This document shows, one piece after another, positions 1 to 9,437 of a stretch of 64,000 bases of DNA. Location: contig CP074402.1 of the NCBI GenBank assembly GCA_018388625.1, forward strand, positions 1,798,001-1,862,000. The letters run 5' to 3'. The stretch comes from Nocardiopsis eucommiae. GTDB lineage: Bacteria; Actinomycetota; Actinomycetes; Streptosporangiales; Streptosporangiaceae. Each line of letters starts with the position of its first letter. Position 1 is the stretch's first letter. The notes under the pieces are model-generated. The model was not told the origin of the DNA. It worked only from the letters and a program-made list of their open reading frames with translations, and did not search any database. The position numbers and the translations under genes are program-made.

Positions 1-2
1 CC

Positions 3-419
3 GAGTACCCCCTGGTGGCCACCACCGGCAGACTGATGGGCCACTACCAGTCCGGAGCCCAGACCCGCCGCGTGGCCGAGCTGGAGGGCGCCGAACCCGA
101 GGCGTACGTGGAGGTGCACCCCGCCACGGCCGCGCGCTCCGGACTCGCCGCAGGGGACTGGGCCCGCGTCACCTCCCGCCGTGGCCACACCCGCGCCCGG
201 GTGCGCCTGGAGCCCACCGCCCGTCTGGACACGGTGTTCCTGCCCTTCCACTTCGCCGGTGAGCAGTCCGCCAACAACCTCACCCACCCGGCACTGGACC
301 CCGTCAGCCGCATGCCCGAGTTCAAGGTCAGCGCCGTACGCCTGGAACCCGATCCGCCCGGCCGGGGTCGAGGAACCCGGGGCCCGGCCAGCGCACCCAT
401 GCCAGGAGGCACCAGTTGA
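3..419 (+). CDS. Assimilatory nitrate reductase, C-terminal part (partial)
   Basis: This is the tail of a molybdopterin oxidoreductase that enters the window in frame at base 3, so the start is missing. The visible 138 residues are the C-terminal molybdopterin-dinucleotide-binding domain: an early YPLVATTGRL strand followed by GHYQSGAQTRR, then EAYVEVHPATA, then PFHFAGEQSANNLT. In the family this cytoplasmic enzyme reduces nitrate to nitrite. The domain is shared with formate dehydrogenases, so the nitrate assignment leans on the genes that follow (flavoprotein, nirB, nirD). Its TGA overlaps the TTG start of the next gene, which implies translational coupling. The last 25 residues are Pro/Gly-rich and look unstructured. 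Confidence 0.8.
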   Translation, partial: EYPLVATTGRLMGHYQSGAQTRRVAELEGAEPEAYVEVHPATAARSGLAAGDWARVTSRRGHTRARVRLEPTARLDTVFLPFHFAGEQSANNLTHPALDPVSRMPEFKVSAVRLEPDPPGRGRGTRGPASAPMPGGTS

Positions 420-1857
420 ACACCGCGCAGAGAACGTCCCCGCGCCGGATCGTGGTCGTCGGGAACGGTATGGTCGGCGCCCGATTCGCGGAGGAGACGG
501 CCCGGCTGGACCCGGCGGGGGACCGCGTGCGCGTGAGCGTGGTCGGCGCCGAACGGCACCCCGCCTACAACCGCGTTCTCCTCTCGGGCGTGCTCGCCGG
601 GGACTACGGCCCCGACCAGATCCGGCTACCGGCCCCCGGAGGAGCGGGGATCACCGTGCGCACCGGTGTGGCCGCCACCGCCCTGGACGCCCGGCGGCGG
701 GTCCTCTCCCTGGACGACGGAACGCACCTCACCTACGACGAACTCGTCCTGGCCACCGGAGCGCGCGCCGCGCTCCCGCCGGTTCCCGGAGTGCGCGCCC
801 CGGACGGAGGACCGGGGAGGGGGTGCACACCCTGCGCGACCTGGAGGACTGCCAGCACCTCCTCTCCCAGACCCGGCCCGGCGCCCCCGTGGTGGTCCTG
901 GGCGGAGGCGTCCTGGGCCTGGAGGCCGCACGCGGCCTGGTGGGCCGTGGGGCACGGGTGTCCGTCGTGGAGTCCGCGCCCTGGATCATGTGCCGTCAGA
1001 TCGACCAGGGCGCCGCGCGGGTCCTGGCCGACAGCTACGCCGCGGTGGGCGTGGCGGTGCACGCGCGCCGCTCGGCCGCCCGCTGGATCCCCGGTACCGG
1101 TCTGGAAGTGGACGACGGCACCGTCCTGCCCGGCGACGCCCTGGTGGTCGCGGCCGGGGTACGCGCCAACACCGAACTGGCCGCCCGGGCCGGGATCGTG
1201 GTCGACCACGGGGTGGTCGTGGACGACGGCCTGGCCACCTCCGACCCCCGGGTGCACGCCGTCGGTGACTGCGCCCAGCACCCCGGCGGCGGTGCCGGAC
1301 TCGTCCAGCCGGGCTGGGAACAGGCCGCCGTGCTGGCCCGGCGCCTGACCGGTTCCGCGCCGCACGCCTCCTACACCGGAGCCCGACCGCTGACCCGGCT
1401 CAAGGCCGAGGGCATCGAACTGACCGCGTTCGGGCGGGTCCACGAGGACGACGACGCCCCGGGACTGGAGACCCTGACCATCAGCGACCGCCACGGCGGC
1501 CGTTACGCCAAGCTCGCGGTACGCCGGGAACGGGTGGTGGGCGCCGTGCTGCTGGGCTTCCCCGAGGCCGCCGCCACCCTGTCCCAGCTCTACGACACCG
1601 GCGCCCCGGTGCCCTCCGACCGCCTCGCCCTCCTCCAGGGGCCGCCCACCACCGTCCCCGAGGCCCAGGGGGCGGCGGAGGCACCGGTGTGCCGCTGCAA
1701 CGCGGTCAGCCGCGCCGACATCGAGAAGGCGTGGCTGGACGGGGCCCGCACCCGCGAGGCCGTCGCCGAACGCACCCGCGCCACCACCGGCTGCGGCGGG
1801 TGCGTACGCGACGTGGGGGCCCTGCTGTCGGGGATGCGGCCCGCCCCGGTGGGGTGA
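416..1857 (+). CDS. FAD/NAD(P)-dependent oxidoreductase with C-terminal BFD-like [2Fe-2S] domain, nitrate reductase electron-transfer type
   Basis: Flavoprotein of about 480 residues that probably passes electrons from NAD(P)H to the nitrate reductase encoded just upstream. The N-terminus has the dinucleotide fold IVVVGNGMVGARFAEE, then the ELVLATGA strand, a second nucleotide fold VVVLGGGVLGLEAA and the late FAD motif DPRVHAVGDCAQ. The C-terminus holds a bacterioferritin-associated-ferredoxin-like cluster domain with CRCNAVSRADIEKAW and TGCGGC cysteines. The TTG start at 416 is chosen because AGGAGG lies six bases upstream and the codon overlaps the previous stop. The reading frame breaks near base 820 in a G-rich stretch; one missing base restores the fold. 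NirB shares the same N-terminal architecture, so this could also be called a NirB-like flavoprotein. Confidence 0.82.
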
Positions 1858-1929
1858 CCGGGCCCGTCGGTCGGCCGCTCCACCCCGGTCCGCGCATCAC
1901 CCCGCCCCCACCTGCGGTGGCAGCACAAC

Positions 1930-1967
1930 GAAACAACCGCGACACGGTCGTCTGACCCGAGGGAAAC
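1930..1967. promoter_or_regulatory. Candidate GlnR-box array upstream of nirB
   Basis: Four pentamers sit in exact 11-bp register: GAAAC at 1930, GACAC at 1941, CTGAC at 1952 and GAAAC at 1963, each separated by six bases. The actinobacterial GlnR consensus alternates gTnAc and GaAAc half-sites with six-base spacers, so CTGAC-n6-GAAAC is a fair box and the upstream pair a weaker one. Its place 58 bases before the nirB start fits nitrogen control of nitrite reductase. This is a pattern match only. Confidence 0.5.
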
Positions 1968-2024
1968 ACCCGCGAGGTTGCCTGGACGCAGTCCGCACCC
2001 GCTACACGAGGAGCCGAGCACACC

Positions 2025-4533
2025 ATGGAAGAGCTCGTCGTCATCGGCAACGGCATGGTCGGCCACCGCCTGGTCGAGGCACTCCGGGACCGCGACACCG
2101 ACCGGCGCTGGCACGTCACCGTCGTGGGCGAGGAGCCCCGCACCGCCTACGACCGGGTCGCCCTGTCCTCCTACTTCGACGGAGCCAGCGCCCAGGACCT
2201 TTCCCTGGGCGACCTCTCCGGCCCCGCCGTCGACGTGCACGTCAGCGAACGCGCCACCGCCGTCGACCGCGTCCGCCGCACGGTGACCACCGCCAGCGGC
2301 CGTGAACTGCCCTACGACCGCCTGGTCCTGGCCACCGGCTCCACCCCCTTCGTGCCGCCCATCCCCGGACACGACCTCCCGGGCTGCCACGTCTACCGGA
2401 CCATCGAGGACCTGGAGGCCATCACGGCCTCCGCCCGTGGCGCCCGCACCGGAGTGGTCGTCGGCGGCGGCCTGCTGGGGCTGGAGGCCGCCAACGCCCT
2501 GCGCCTGCTGGGGCTGGAGGCCCACGTGGTCGAACTCGCCCCCACCTGATGCCCGCCCAACTCGACCAGGGCGCCGCGTCCCTGCTGCGCACACTGGTGG
2601 CCGACCTGGGCGTACACGTGCACACCGGCGTCGCCTCGACGGGCGTCGAACCCTCGCCCCAGGGGCGCGCGGCGCGCCTGACACTGGACGGGGGCGCCCA
2701 CCTGGACGCCGACCTCGTCGTGTTCTCCGTGGGCATCCGCCCCCGGGACGACCTCGCCCGCGCCGCCGGACTCCGCGTGGCCGAACGCGGCGGCATCGTC
2801 ATCGACGACACCTGCACCACCAGCGACCCCCGCGTCCACGCCGTCGGTGAGGCCGCACACCACGACGGCACCGTCTACGGCCTCATCGCTCCCGGCAACG
2901 CCATGGCCGAGGTCGTCGCGGACCGTCTCCTGGGCGGCGCGGCCACCTTCACCGGCGCCGACACCTCCACGAAGCTCAAACTCCTCGGGGTCGACGTCGC
3001 CAGCTTCGGTGACGCGCACGGTCGCACACCCGGAGCCCTGGACGTCGTGGTCAACGACGCCGCGGGCGGCCGCTACGCCAAGCTCGTGGTCTCCGACGAC
3101 GCCACCACCCTGCTCGGCGGTGCCCTGGTCGGTGACGCCTCGGCCTACGCCACCCTGCGCCCCCTGGTCGGATCCCCGCTGCCCGGTGACCCGCTCGCCC
3201 TGATCACCCCGGAGGGCGCCGCGGGGCTGGGCGCCGAGGCACTGCCCGACGACGCGCAGATCTGCTCGTGCAACGCCGTCACCAAGGGCGACCTCACCCG
3301 GGCCGTCGACGCTGGCAACCACGACGTCCCCGCGCTGAAGGCCTGCACCAGGGCGGGCACCAGCTGCGGCTCGTGCGTACCCATGCTGAAGCGGATCCTC
3401 GCCCAGTCCGGAATCGAGCAGTCCAGAGCTCTGTGCGAGCACTTCACCCAGTCGCGCGCCGAACTCGTCGAGATCGTCCGGGCCACCGGCACCTCCACCT
3501 TCTCCGCGCTGATCGCCGCCCACGGCACCGGACACGGCTGCGACGTCTGCAAACCCGCCGTCGCGTCGATCCTGGCCTCACTCGGCAACGGCCACATCCT
3601 GGAGGGTGAGCAGGCCACCCTCCAGGACACCAACGACCGCTACCTGGCCAACATCCAGCGCAACGGCACCTACTCGGTCGTGCCGCGCGTCCCCGGCGGG
3701 GAGATCACCCCCGCCAAACTGATCGTCATCGGTGAGGTGGCACGCGACTTCGACCTCTACACCAAGATCACCGGGGGCCAGCGGATCGACCTGTTCGGCG
3801 CCCGGCTGGAACAGCTGCCCGCCATCTGGGCGCGCCTGGTGGAGGCGGGCTTCGAGTCCGGACACGCCTACGGCAAGGCCCTGCGCACGGTCAAGTCGTG
3901 CGTGGGCACCACGTGGTGCCGCTACGGGGTCCAGGACGCGGTGGGTCTGGCCATCCGCCTGGAGGAGCGCTACCGGGGCCTACGGTCACCCCACAAGCTC
4001 AAGTCCGCCGTCTCCGGATGCGCCCGGGAGTGCGCCGAGGCCCGGGGCAAGGACTTCGGGGTGATCGCCACCGACCAGGGCTGGAACCTGTACGTGGGCG
4101 GCAACGGCGGGTTCACACCCCGCCACGCCGAACTCCTGGCCGGTGACTTGGACGAGCCCACCCTCATCCGCTACATCGACCGGTTCCTGATGTTCTATGT
4201 GCGCACCGCCGACCGGCTCCAGCGCACGGCGCCGTGGATCGAGTCCCTCGAAGGCGGCCTGGACCACCTGCGCGACGTCGTCGTCCACGACTCCCTGGGC
4301 GTCGCCGCCGAACTGGAGGAGGCCATGGACCGGCACGTGGCCTCCTACACCGACGAGTGGGCCGCGGTCCTGGCGGACCCGGAGAAGCTCTCCCGGTTCG
4401 TGTCCTTCGCCAACGCCCCCACACGCCCGACCCCACGATCAGCTTCACCACCGCCCGCGACCAGCGGGTGCCCGACACCGCGTCCGTGAACCTGGGCATG
4501 CCCGCCCGACGACCGCAGGAGGCCACCCGATGA
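2025..4533 (+). CDS. nirB: Assimilatory nitrite reductase [NAD(P)H] large subunit
   Basis: Cytoplasmic large subunit that reduces nitrite to ammonium with NAD(P)H; about 836 residues, normal for NirB. In order: FAD/NAD domain (VVIGNGMVGHRLVEAL; second fold GVVVGGGLLGLEAAN), two BFD-type iron-sulphur segments (CSCNAVTKGD with CGSC; GHGCDVC), a ferredoxin-like half domain and the siroheme/4Fe-4S domain, whose ligands are visible as SCVGTTWC and SGCARECAEA. Start ATG 2025 follows a GAGGAG. Two frame breaks occur, near 2540 (ELAPxLMPAQLDQG) and near 4420 (FANAPDTPDPTISF); each is cured by one extra C in a C run. After correction the gene ends at 4533 and overlaps nirD by ATGA. Confidence 0.92.
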
Positions 4534-4891
4534 CCGTCACCACGCAGGCACCCGCCATCACCTGGACCGACGTCTGCCCCGCACACACTCTGCGCGTCGA
4601 GGACGGTGTGGCCGTGCTGCTCCCCGACGGCGGACAGGTCGCCCTGTTCCGCACCCGCGACCACCACCTGTACGCGGTGGACAACATCGACCCCCGCACC
4701 GGCGCCGCCGTCATCTCCCGGGGCATCGTCGGTGACCGGGGCGGGGAACCCACCATCACCTCGCCCATGCTCAAGGAGGTCTACTCCCTGCGCACCGGAA
4801 CCGGCCTCGACGGCGACACGCGACTGACCACCTGGTCCGTGCGCCAGAGGGGCGGCACGGTGCAGATCGCCACCGAGGGGGAACACCGTGA
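4530..4891 (+). CDS. nirD: Nitrite reductase small subunit
   Basis: Small partner of NirB, about 120 residues, with the Rieske-like fold that in NirD lacks a cluster. Visible family features are the TWTDVCPAHTL entry, VAVLLPDGGQVALF, then YAVDNIDPRTGAAVISRGI and a late PMLKEVYSLRTG stretch. The start ATG at 4530 overlaps the nirB stop. As written, the frame runs on without stopping; one missing G in the run near 4880 would give the natural end GGTP at 4889-4891, which overlaps the GTG start of the next gene. I use that end. Confidence 0.85.
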
Positions 4892-6076
4892 ACACCGCCC
4901 CCGCCACCACTCCTCCGGGCAACGAACCCGCCACTGGCGCCCCGTCTCCGGGGAACGAACCCGCCGCCGCAGCGCCGCTGGCGGGGTTCACCGTGGCGGT
5001 GACCGCCGCCCGCCGCGCCGAGGAGATGAGCGCCCTGCTGCGCCGCAAGGGGCCCGGGTCGTGGCCGCGCCCGCCCTGCGCATCGTGCCCCTCAGCGACG
5101 ACCAGCGCCTGGCGTCGGTCTCCGACGAGCTCGCGCTCCGCCCCGCCGACGTCGTCGTGGCCACCACCGGTATCGGCTTCCGTGGCTGGGTCGAGGCGTG
5201 CGAGACATGGGGAACCGCCGAGGGGCTCCTGGACGGTATGCGCGCCTCCCGGCTGCTGGCACGCGGTCCCAAGGCCCGTGGAGCGATCCGGGCGGCCGGG
5301 CTCACCGAGGAGTGGTCACCGCCCTCGGAGTCCTCCGCCGAGGTCCTGGACCACCTGCTCGAACAGGGCGTCCGGGGCCTGCGCGTGGCCGTCCAGCTGC
5401 ACGGCGAGCCCCTGCCGGACTTCACCGCCGCGCTTCGCCTGGCCGGAGCCGAGGTGGTCGAGGTACCCGTCTACCGCTGGACCCCGCCCGAGGACACCGC
5501 CGCCCTGGACCGGCTCATCGAGGCGGTCACCGGCGGGGAGTGGACGCGGTGACCTTCACCAGCGCGCCCGCCGCAGCAGGGCTGTTGGCCCGCGCCCACA
5601 CCACCGGTCAGCAGGCCCGGCTCGTCCGCGCGCTGAGCGGCGACGTCCTGGCCATGTGCGTGGGTCCGGTCACCGCGCGTCCCCTCATGGCCCACGACAT
5701 CCCCACCGTCTGGCCGGACCGGGCCCGGATCGGCTCCCAGGTCCGCAGGCTCGCGGAGGAGCTGCCCGCCCGGTTCCCCGCGCTGGACGTGGCCGGACAC
5801 CGCCTGCGCCCGCGCGGCCACGCCGTCCTTGTCGACGGCGTCGTCCACACGCTCTCGCCCACCCTGATGCGGCTGTTGCGGGCGCTGTCCCACCAGCCCG
5901 GCCGGGTCCTGGACCGTTCCCACCTGCTCACCTGCCTGGGTGAGGACGCCGACTCCCACGCGGTGGAGTCGGCCGTGGCCCGGCTGCGCACCGCCCTGGG
6001 CGACCCCAGGATCATCCAGACCGTGGTCAAGCGCGGCTACCGGCTGGCCCTGGACACCCCCGACTGCACCTCCTGA
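4888..6076 (+). CDS. Uroporphyrinogen-III synthase fused to a winged-helix (OmpR-type) DNA-binding domain
   Basis: Two-part protein of about 396 residues. The N-terminal two thirds are HemD-like (GFTVAVTAARRAEEM, ALRIVPLSDD, VVVATTGIGFRGW, FTSAPAAAGLL), the enzyme that cyclises hydroxymethylbilane to uroporphyrinogen III, the precursor of siroheme. The C-terminal 90 residues form a trans_reg_C winged helix (HQPGRVLDRSHLLTCL, VESAVARLRTAL, VVKRGYRLAL). This fusion is known in actinobacteria beside nitrite reductase operons. It could link siroheme supply to gene control, but the DNA target is unknown. The start GTG 4888 overlaps the corrected nirD end. Frame breaks near 5055 (LLRRKGARVV) and 5538 (TGGGVDAVTF) are each cured by one G. 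Confidence 0.85.
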
Positions 6077-6118
6077 CCCCGGCACCAGGAAGGACGGAGC
6101 GGGTACGCCCGCCACGCG

Positions 6119-6807
6119 ATGAACACCGGCAACCTGATCCTGGCCGTCCACGGCACCCGCGACCCGCACGGAACCGCCGTCGCCCGGTCCCTGGCCCGGG
6201 ACGTGGCCGAACTGGTCCGCCAGCCCGCCCGACTGGCCTTCGCCGACGTGCGCACACCCACTGTCGGCCAGGTCGCAACCCGCACCCCGGGCCCGCTGGT
6301 GGTCGTGCCCGCCTTCCTCGCTTCCGGCTACCACGTGCGCACCGACATCCCGCACCAGCTGGCCCGGGCCGGTCGCGCCGACGCCGTCGTCACCCCCGCG
6401 CTGGGCGGCCATCCGGCGCTCCTGGACACCGCCGTGCGTCGCCTGGACGACGCCGGGTACCGGACCGGCGACGCCGTGGTCCTGGCCTGCGCCGGGACCT
6501 CCGACCCCGGTGCCGGAGCCGAACTCCGGCGGGCCGCCGCCGACCTCTCCCGGCGCCTCGGGACCCGGGTGGAGGTCGCCTTCATCGCCACCGGCGGACC
6601 CACCGTCACCGAACGCGTCGCCCAGCTGCGCGAGCGGGGCACCGCCGGGTGGCCGTGGCCAGCTGGCTCCTGGCCCCGGGCCTGTTCCACGACCGGCTGG
6701 CGCACGCGGGCGCCGACGCGGTGGCGGACCCCGTGTGCCCTGCGCCGGCCATCGCCCGCGCGGTGGTGGACCGCTACCGCCGGGCGGTCGTCGGGCAGCC
6801 CGCCTGA
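6119..6807 (+). CDS. Sirohydrochlorin chelatase (CbiX/SirB type)
   Basis: CbiX-family protein of about 230 residues, predicted to insert ferrous iron (or cobalt) into sirohydrochlorin to make siroheme for NirB. Two half-domains are visible, the first with LILAVHGTRDPHG (chelatase histidine) and PAFLASGYHVRTDIP, the second with VVLACAGTSDPGA and VEVAFIATGGPTV. It follows the HemD fusion by 42 bases, completing a siroheme supply module within the nitrite operon. The frame breaks near 6650 (GTAGVAVASWLLAPGLFHD); one missing G restores it, and the corrected stop is at 6805-6807, just before the terminator. Confidence 0.85.
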
Positions 6808-6918
6808 GGACGACCGCTCCCCACCAGGCACGGACGGCCGTGGCGTCCTCACGCGCGCACGTCCTCCGTGGATCCGAACGCCCGGCGGGTGAGCCCGCCC
6901 GGCGGTGACCGAACACTC

Positions 6919-6956
6919 GACGGGCCCGTTCCGGTTCTCTCCGGAACGGGCCCGTC
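6919..6956 (+). terminator. Strong hairpin ending the nitrite/siroheme operon
   Basis: A perfect 16-bp GC-rich stem (arms 6919-6934 and 6941-6956) encloses a six-base TTCTCT loop, 112 bases after the chelatase stop. There is no long T tract, which is usual for actinobacterial terminators. Confidence 0.75.
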
Positions 6957-7085
6957 CCGTGGGTCGCGACGGGTGGACGCCGCCCCCGGCGGTGGGCAAC
7001 CGCCCCAGCCGGACTGGGGTTCGTCCCCCGTGTCTTCGACCCCGCGCCCCTCGACCGCACCGCCCTTCGCTGGCCAAACCCTGGG

Positions 7086-7350
7086 GGCGACGCGAGCCCC
7101 GTACCCGTGCCTCAGCCGTGCCGAGGTGATTCGGCGGTCGCGGCGACGCGTGGCGGTGTGATCGCTCCTCGGCGCGTACACCCGGGCCACTCGTGGGGAG
7201 AGCGGGGACGCACGGAGACCTCGGGCGGGCGAGGTGGACGTCCGGAGTTCGCGGCGACGCGTGTCGGTGCGGTCGCCTCTCGGTCCGTACGCCGGGGCCA
7301 CACGGGTGGGGAGAGCGCCGGACGCACCGAGGCCTCAAGGCTCGCGCGGG
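7086..7350. repeat. Imperfect tandem repeat of about 111 bp in a gene-free stretch
   Basis: The 600 bases between the terminator and the next promoter hold no convincing gene. Within them CGCGGCGACGCGT begins at 7139 and again at 7250, and the sequence that follows each is alike for roughly 90 bases (shared blocks include GGTGGGGAGAGCG-like and GGACGCAC elements). A weaker, shorter copy begins near 7086 (GGCGACGCG followed by CCCGTAC). The period is 111 bases. Function is unknown; open frames across it on both strands have no family features. Confidence 0.6.
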
Positions 7351-7533
7351 CGGGCGCAACCCGTACGAACGTCCCTCCGCGCGGTGGCGGCGGGGAGTGC
7401 GGTCACGCGGTGTCGGCACCCCCGCACGAGCTGTCGTCGGGGCGCGACAGTGGCCACACGCTGCGGGAACGTGTTCGATCCCCGCAACGAAGCGCCTTGT
7501 GGGGACCGTCCCGGGGCGAACGCACACCCACAC

Positions 7534-7575
7534 TTGACAGTCGCAATATGAACATAGATGATTCAATACGAACAT
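7534..7575 (+). promoter_or_regulatory. Promoter and direct-repeat operator region of the DUF6282 operon
   Basis: TTGACA at 7534-7539 is a consensus -35 hexamer; a -10 element is not clear (candidates lie at 7555-7562). Overlapping it are two 11-base copies, AATATGAACAT at 7545 and AATACGAACAT at 7565, spaced exactly 20 bases (two helical turns). Such same-face repeats suit a dimeric activator or repressor. The IclR gene downstream has a similar GAACA pair in its own upstream region, so it is the likely binder (inference). Confidence 0.5.
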
Positions 7576-7602
7576 GTGACCCTGATCTCAGAGGTGTGCT
7601 CT

Positions 7603-8519
7603 ATGACTCTCACGTCCCTCCCGCCCCTCGCGGAGGCACTCGACGGAGCCGTCGATCTGCATTGCCACTCGGGCCCGAACCCCTTCTCACGGGAGTTCGA
7701 CCACGTGGAGGCGGCCCGCGACGGAGAGCGCCTGAACATGCGGGGAATCCTGGTGAAGTCGCACCACCACAACACCGTCATGGACCTGCTCGCGATGCAC
7801 CGCGAACTGGACGGCGTCGCGACGCCGATCTTCGGCGGGATCGCCCTCAACGCCCAGGTGGGCGGACTGAACCCGTACGCGGTCGCGATGTCGCTCCAGA
7901 TGGGCGGCCGCGCGGTCTGGTTCCCGACCTTCTCCAGCCGCTGCCACTGCGAGAACGAGCACCACGGCTTCCCCGAGTCCGACTACGACATCCCCAACCG
8001 GGTCGTCGACGTGGTCGACGCCGAGGGCCGTCTCCTCGACGCGGCCCACGAGGTCATCGACCTGGTGGCGGAGGCGGACGTGCTCCTCTCGGCGGGCCAT
8101 CTGGAACCGGCCCAGTCGGCCCAGCTCTTCGCCGCCGCCACTGAGCGCGGCGTGCGCCGCATGATCCTCAGCCACCCGAACTTCATCGTCGACGCCGACG
8201 TCGAGCGCTGCCGCCAGCTGGCGGAGCTGGGCGGCTACATCGAGCACGAGGTCGGCATGTACGACCCCAGGGCTTCCGCAAGTGGGACCCGGGGCTGCTG
8301 GTCGAGTGGATCCGGGCCATCGGCCCCGACCACACGGTCCTCTCCTCGGACCTCGGACAGCGAGGGCGCCCCATGCCCGTCGACGCCTTCATGCGCGTCG
8401 GTGCGGCCCTGCTCGAACGAGGCCTGACCGTCGAGGAGCTTCGCCAGGTCACCTCGCACAACGCCGCCTTCCTGCTCGGTCTGGAAGACGAACGTCCCGC
8501 TCCGATCGAGAGGCGCTGA
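7603..8519 (+). CDS. DUF6282 family metal-dependent hydrolase-like protein
   Basis: About 306 residues, first gene of an uncharacterised catabolic operon. The N-terminus has a PHP/amidohydrolase-like metal motif, DLHCHSGPNPF, followed by KSHHHNT and, later, LSAGHLEP and ILSHPNF; the C-terminus has VLSSDLGQ and VTSHNAAFLLGL. These His/Asp positions suggest a TIM-barrel metal hydrolase, but the substrate is unknown. The start ATG 7603 gives the MTLTSLPPL N-terminus behind an AGAGGT; an in-frame ATG at 7558 lies inside the promoter region and is less likely. The frame breaks near 8269; one missing C restores MYDPQGFRKWDPG and the end at 8519. The next gene starts four bases later. Confidence 0.72.
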
Positions 8520-8522
8520 CGG

Positions 8523-9437
8523 ATGGCCTACCTCGCGAGTGACCCGCGCAGCCAACTGTCCGCCTCGAGCGGGCCCGACGCCGACGCCGCGCACGACCCG
8601 CAGTACTTCGACTTCAGTGAACTCGCACCCACCGTGACCACGGGACGGGGCGGGCGTCTGTGGACGGTACGAGCCGCCAACGCGGCCGTCGTCTACGCCG
8701 AACACGCCGACGGGGACACCGTCGATCGCCAGGACGCCGACGAGACGATGCTGGTGGTCCTGCCCTCCCGAGGCCGCCTCGTGGTGCGCACCGACGGGGA
8801 GACGGTCGGCGTCGAACCCACGAGCGTCGTCACGGTCCAGCCGGGCCCCTGGCGGTACGAGGTCGAGGGGGCGCTGCGGCTGCTGCGGCTGCACACGGTG
8901 GCCGCGTCGGACCTGCTGGACCAGGCGCTCAACGGCGAGGCCTACGCCGACGGCCTCGGACTCAGCGCCCCCGCCGATCCCTGGCCCGCGCCCTCGGGCG
9001 ACGCCGAGATCCGCGTCTACGACGCCATCGAGGACATCGCCCCGCAGGAGGGACGCCTGGGGCGCATCCTCCGTGGCCGTCACGCGATGGTGAACCTGCT
9101 GTACCCACGCGTCGGACCCCGGGACCCGCGCACCCTCTCGCCCCACACCCACGACGACTTCGAGCAGTTGAGCTTCGTCGACGCCGGTGAGTACGTCCAC
9201 CACATCCGGCGTGCGTGGGGAAACGACCGCACCGCGTGGCGCCCCGACCATCACCGTGAGATCGGCGGGCCGTCGCTCACCATCATCCCGCCGCCGCTGG
9301 TGCACACCAGCGAGGCCGTCGGATCCGGCGAGAACCGCATGGTCGACATCTTCGCCGGGCCGCGCGAGGACTTCTCGCGCCGTCCGGGCTGGGTCCTCAA
9401 CGCCGACGACTACCCGTGGCCGGAGACGGACCGATGA
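8523..9437 (+). CDS. Cupin-fold protein, probable bicupin enzyme
   Basis: A 304-residue protein with two beta-barrel halves. The first (residues 30-130) has YAEHADGDTV and TMLVVLPSRGRLVVRTDG. The second carries a cupin metal site, HTHDDFEQLSFVDAGEYVHH, and a matching late HTSEAV histidine. Cupins of this layout are isomerases, dioxygenases or decarboxylases acting on small oxo-acids; I cannot name the reaction. It lies four bases after the hydrolase and overlaps the aldolase start by ATGA, so all three are co-translated. No frame break is seen here. Confidence 0.62.
   Translation: MAYLASDPRSQLSASSGPDADAAHDPQYFDFSELAPTVTTGRGGRLWTVRAANAAVVYAEHADGDTVDRQDADETMLVVLPSRGRLVVRTDGETVGVEPTSVVTVQPGPWRYEVEGALRLLRLHTVAASDLLDQALNGEAYADGLGLSAPADPWPAPSGDAEIRVYDAIEDIAPQEGRLGRILRGRHAMVNLLYPRVGPRDPRTLSPHTHDDFEQLSFVDAGEYVHHIRRAWGNDRTAWRPDHHREIGGPSLTIIPPPLVHTSEAVGSGENRMVDIFAGPREDFSRRPGWVLNADDYPWPETDR

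Noticed and set aside
2393-3535. Long open frame of 380 codons on the minus strand opposite nirB
   Set aside because: It mirrors the codon bias of nirB in GC-rich DNA and has no family motif; nirB itself has unmistakable cofactor motifs on the plus strand.
6849-7301. Minus-strand 150-codon frame across the 111-bp repeat
   Set aside because: Arg/Pro-rich translation without domain features; the DNA repeat explains the internal similarity.
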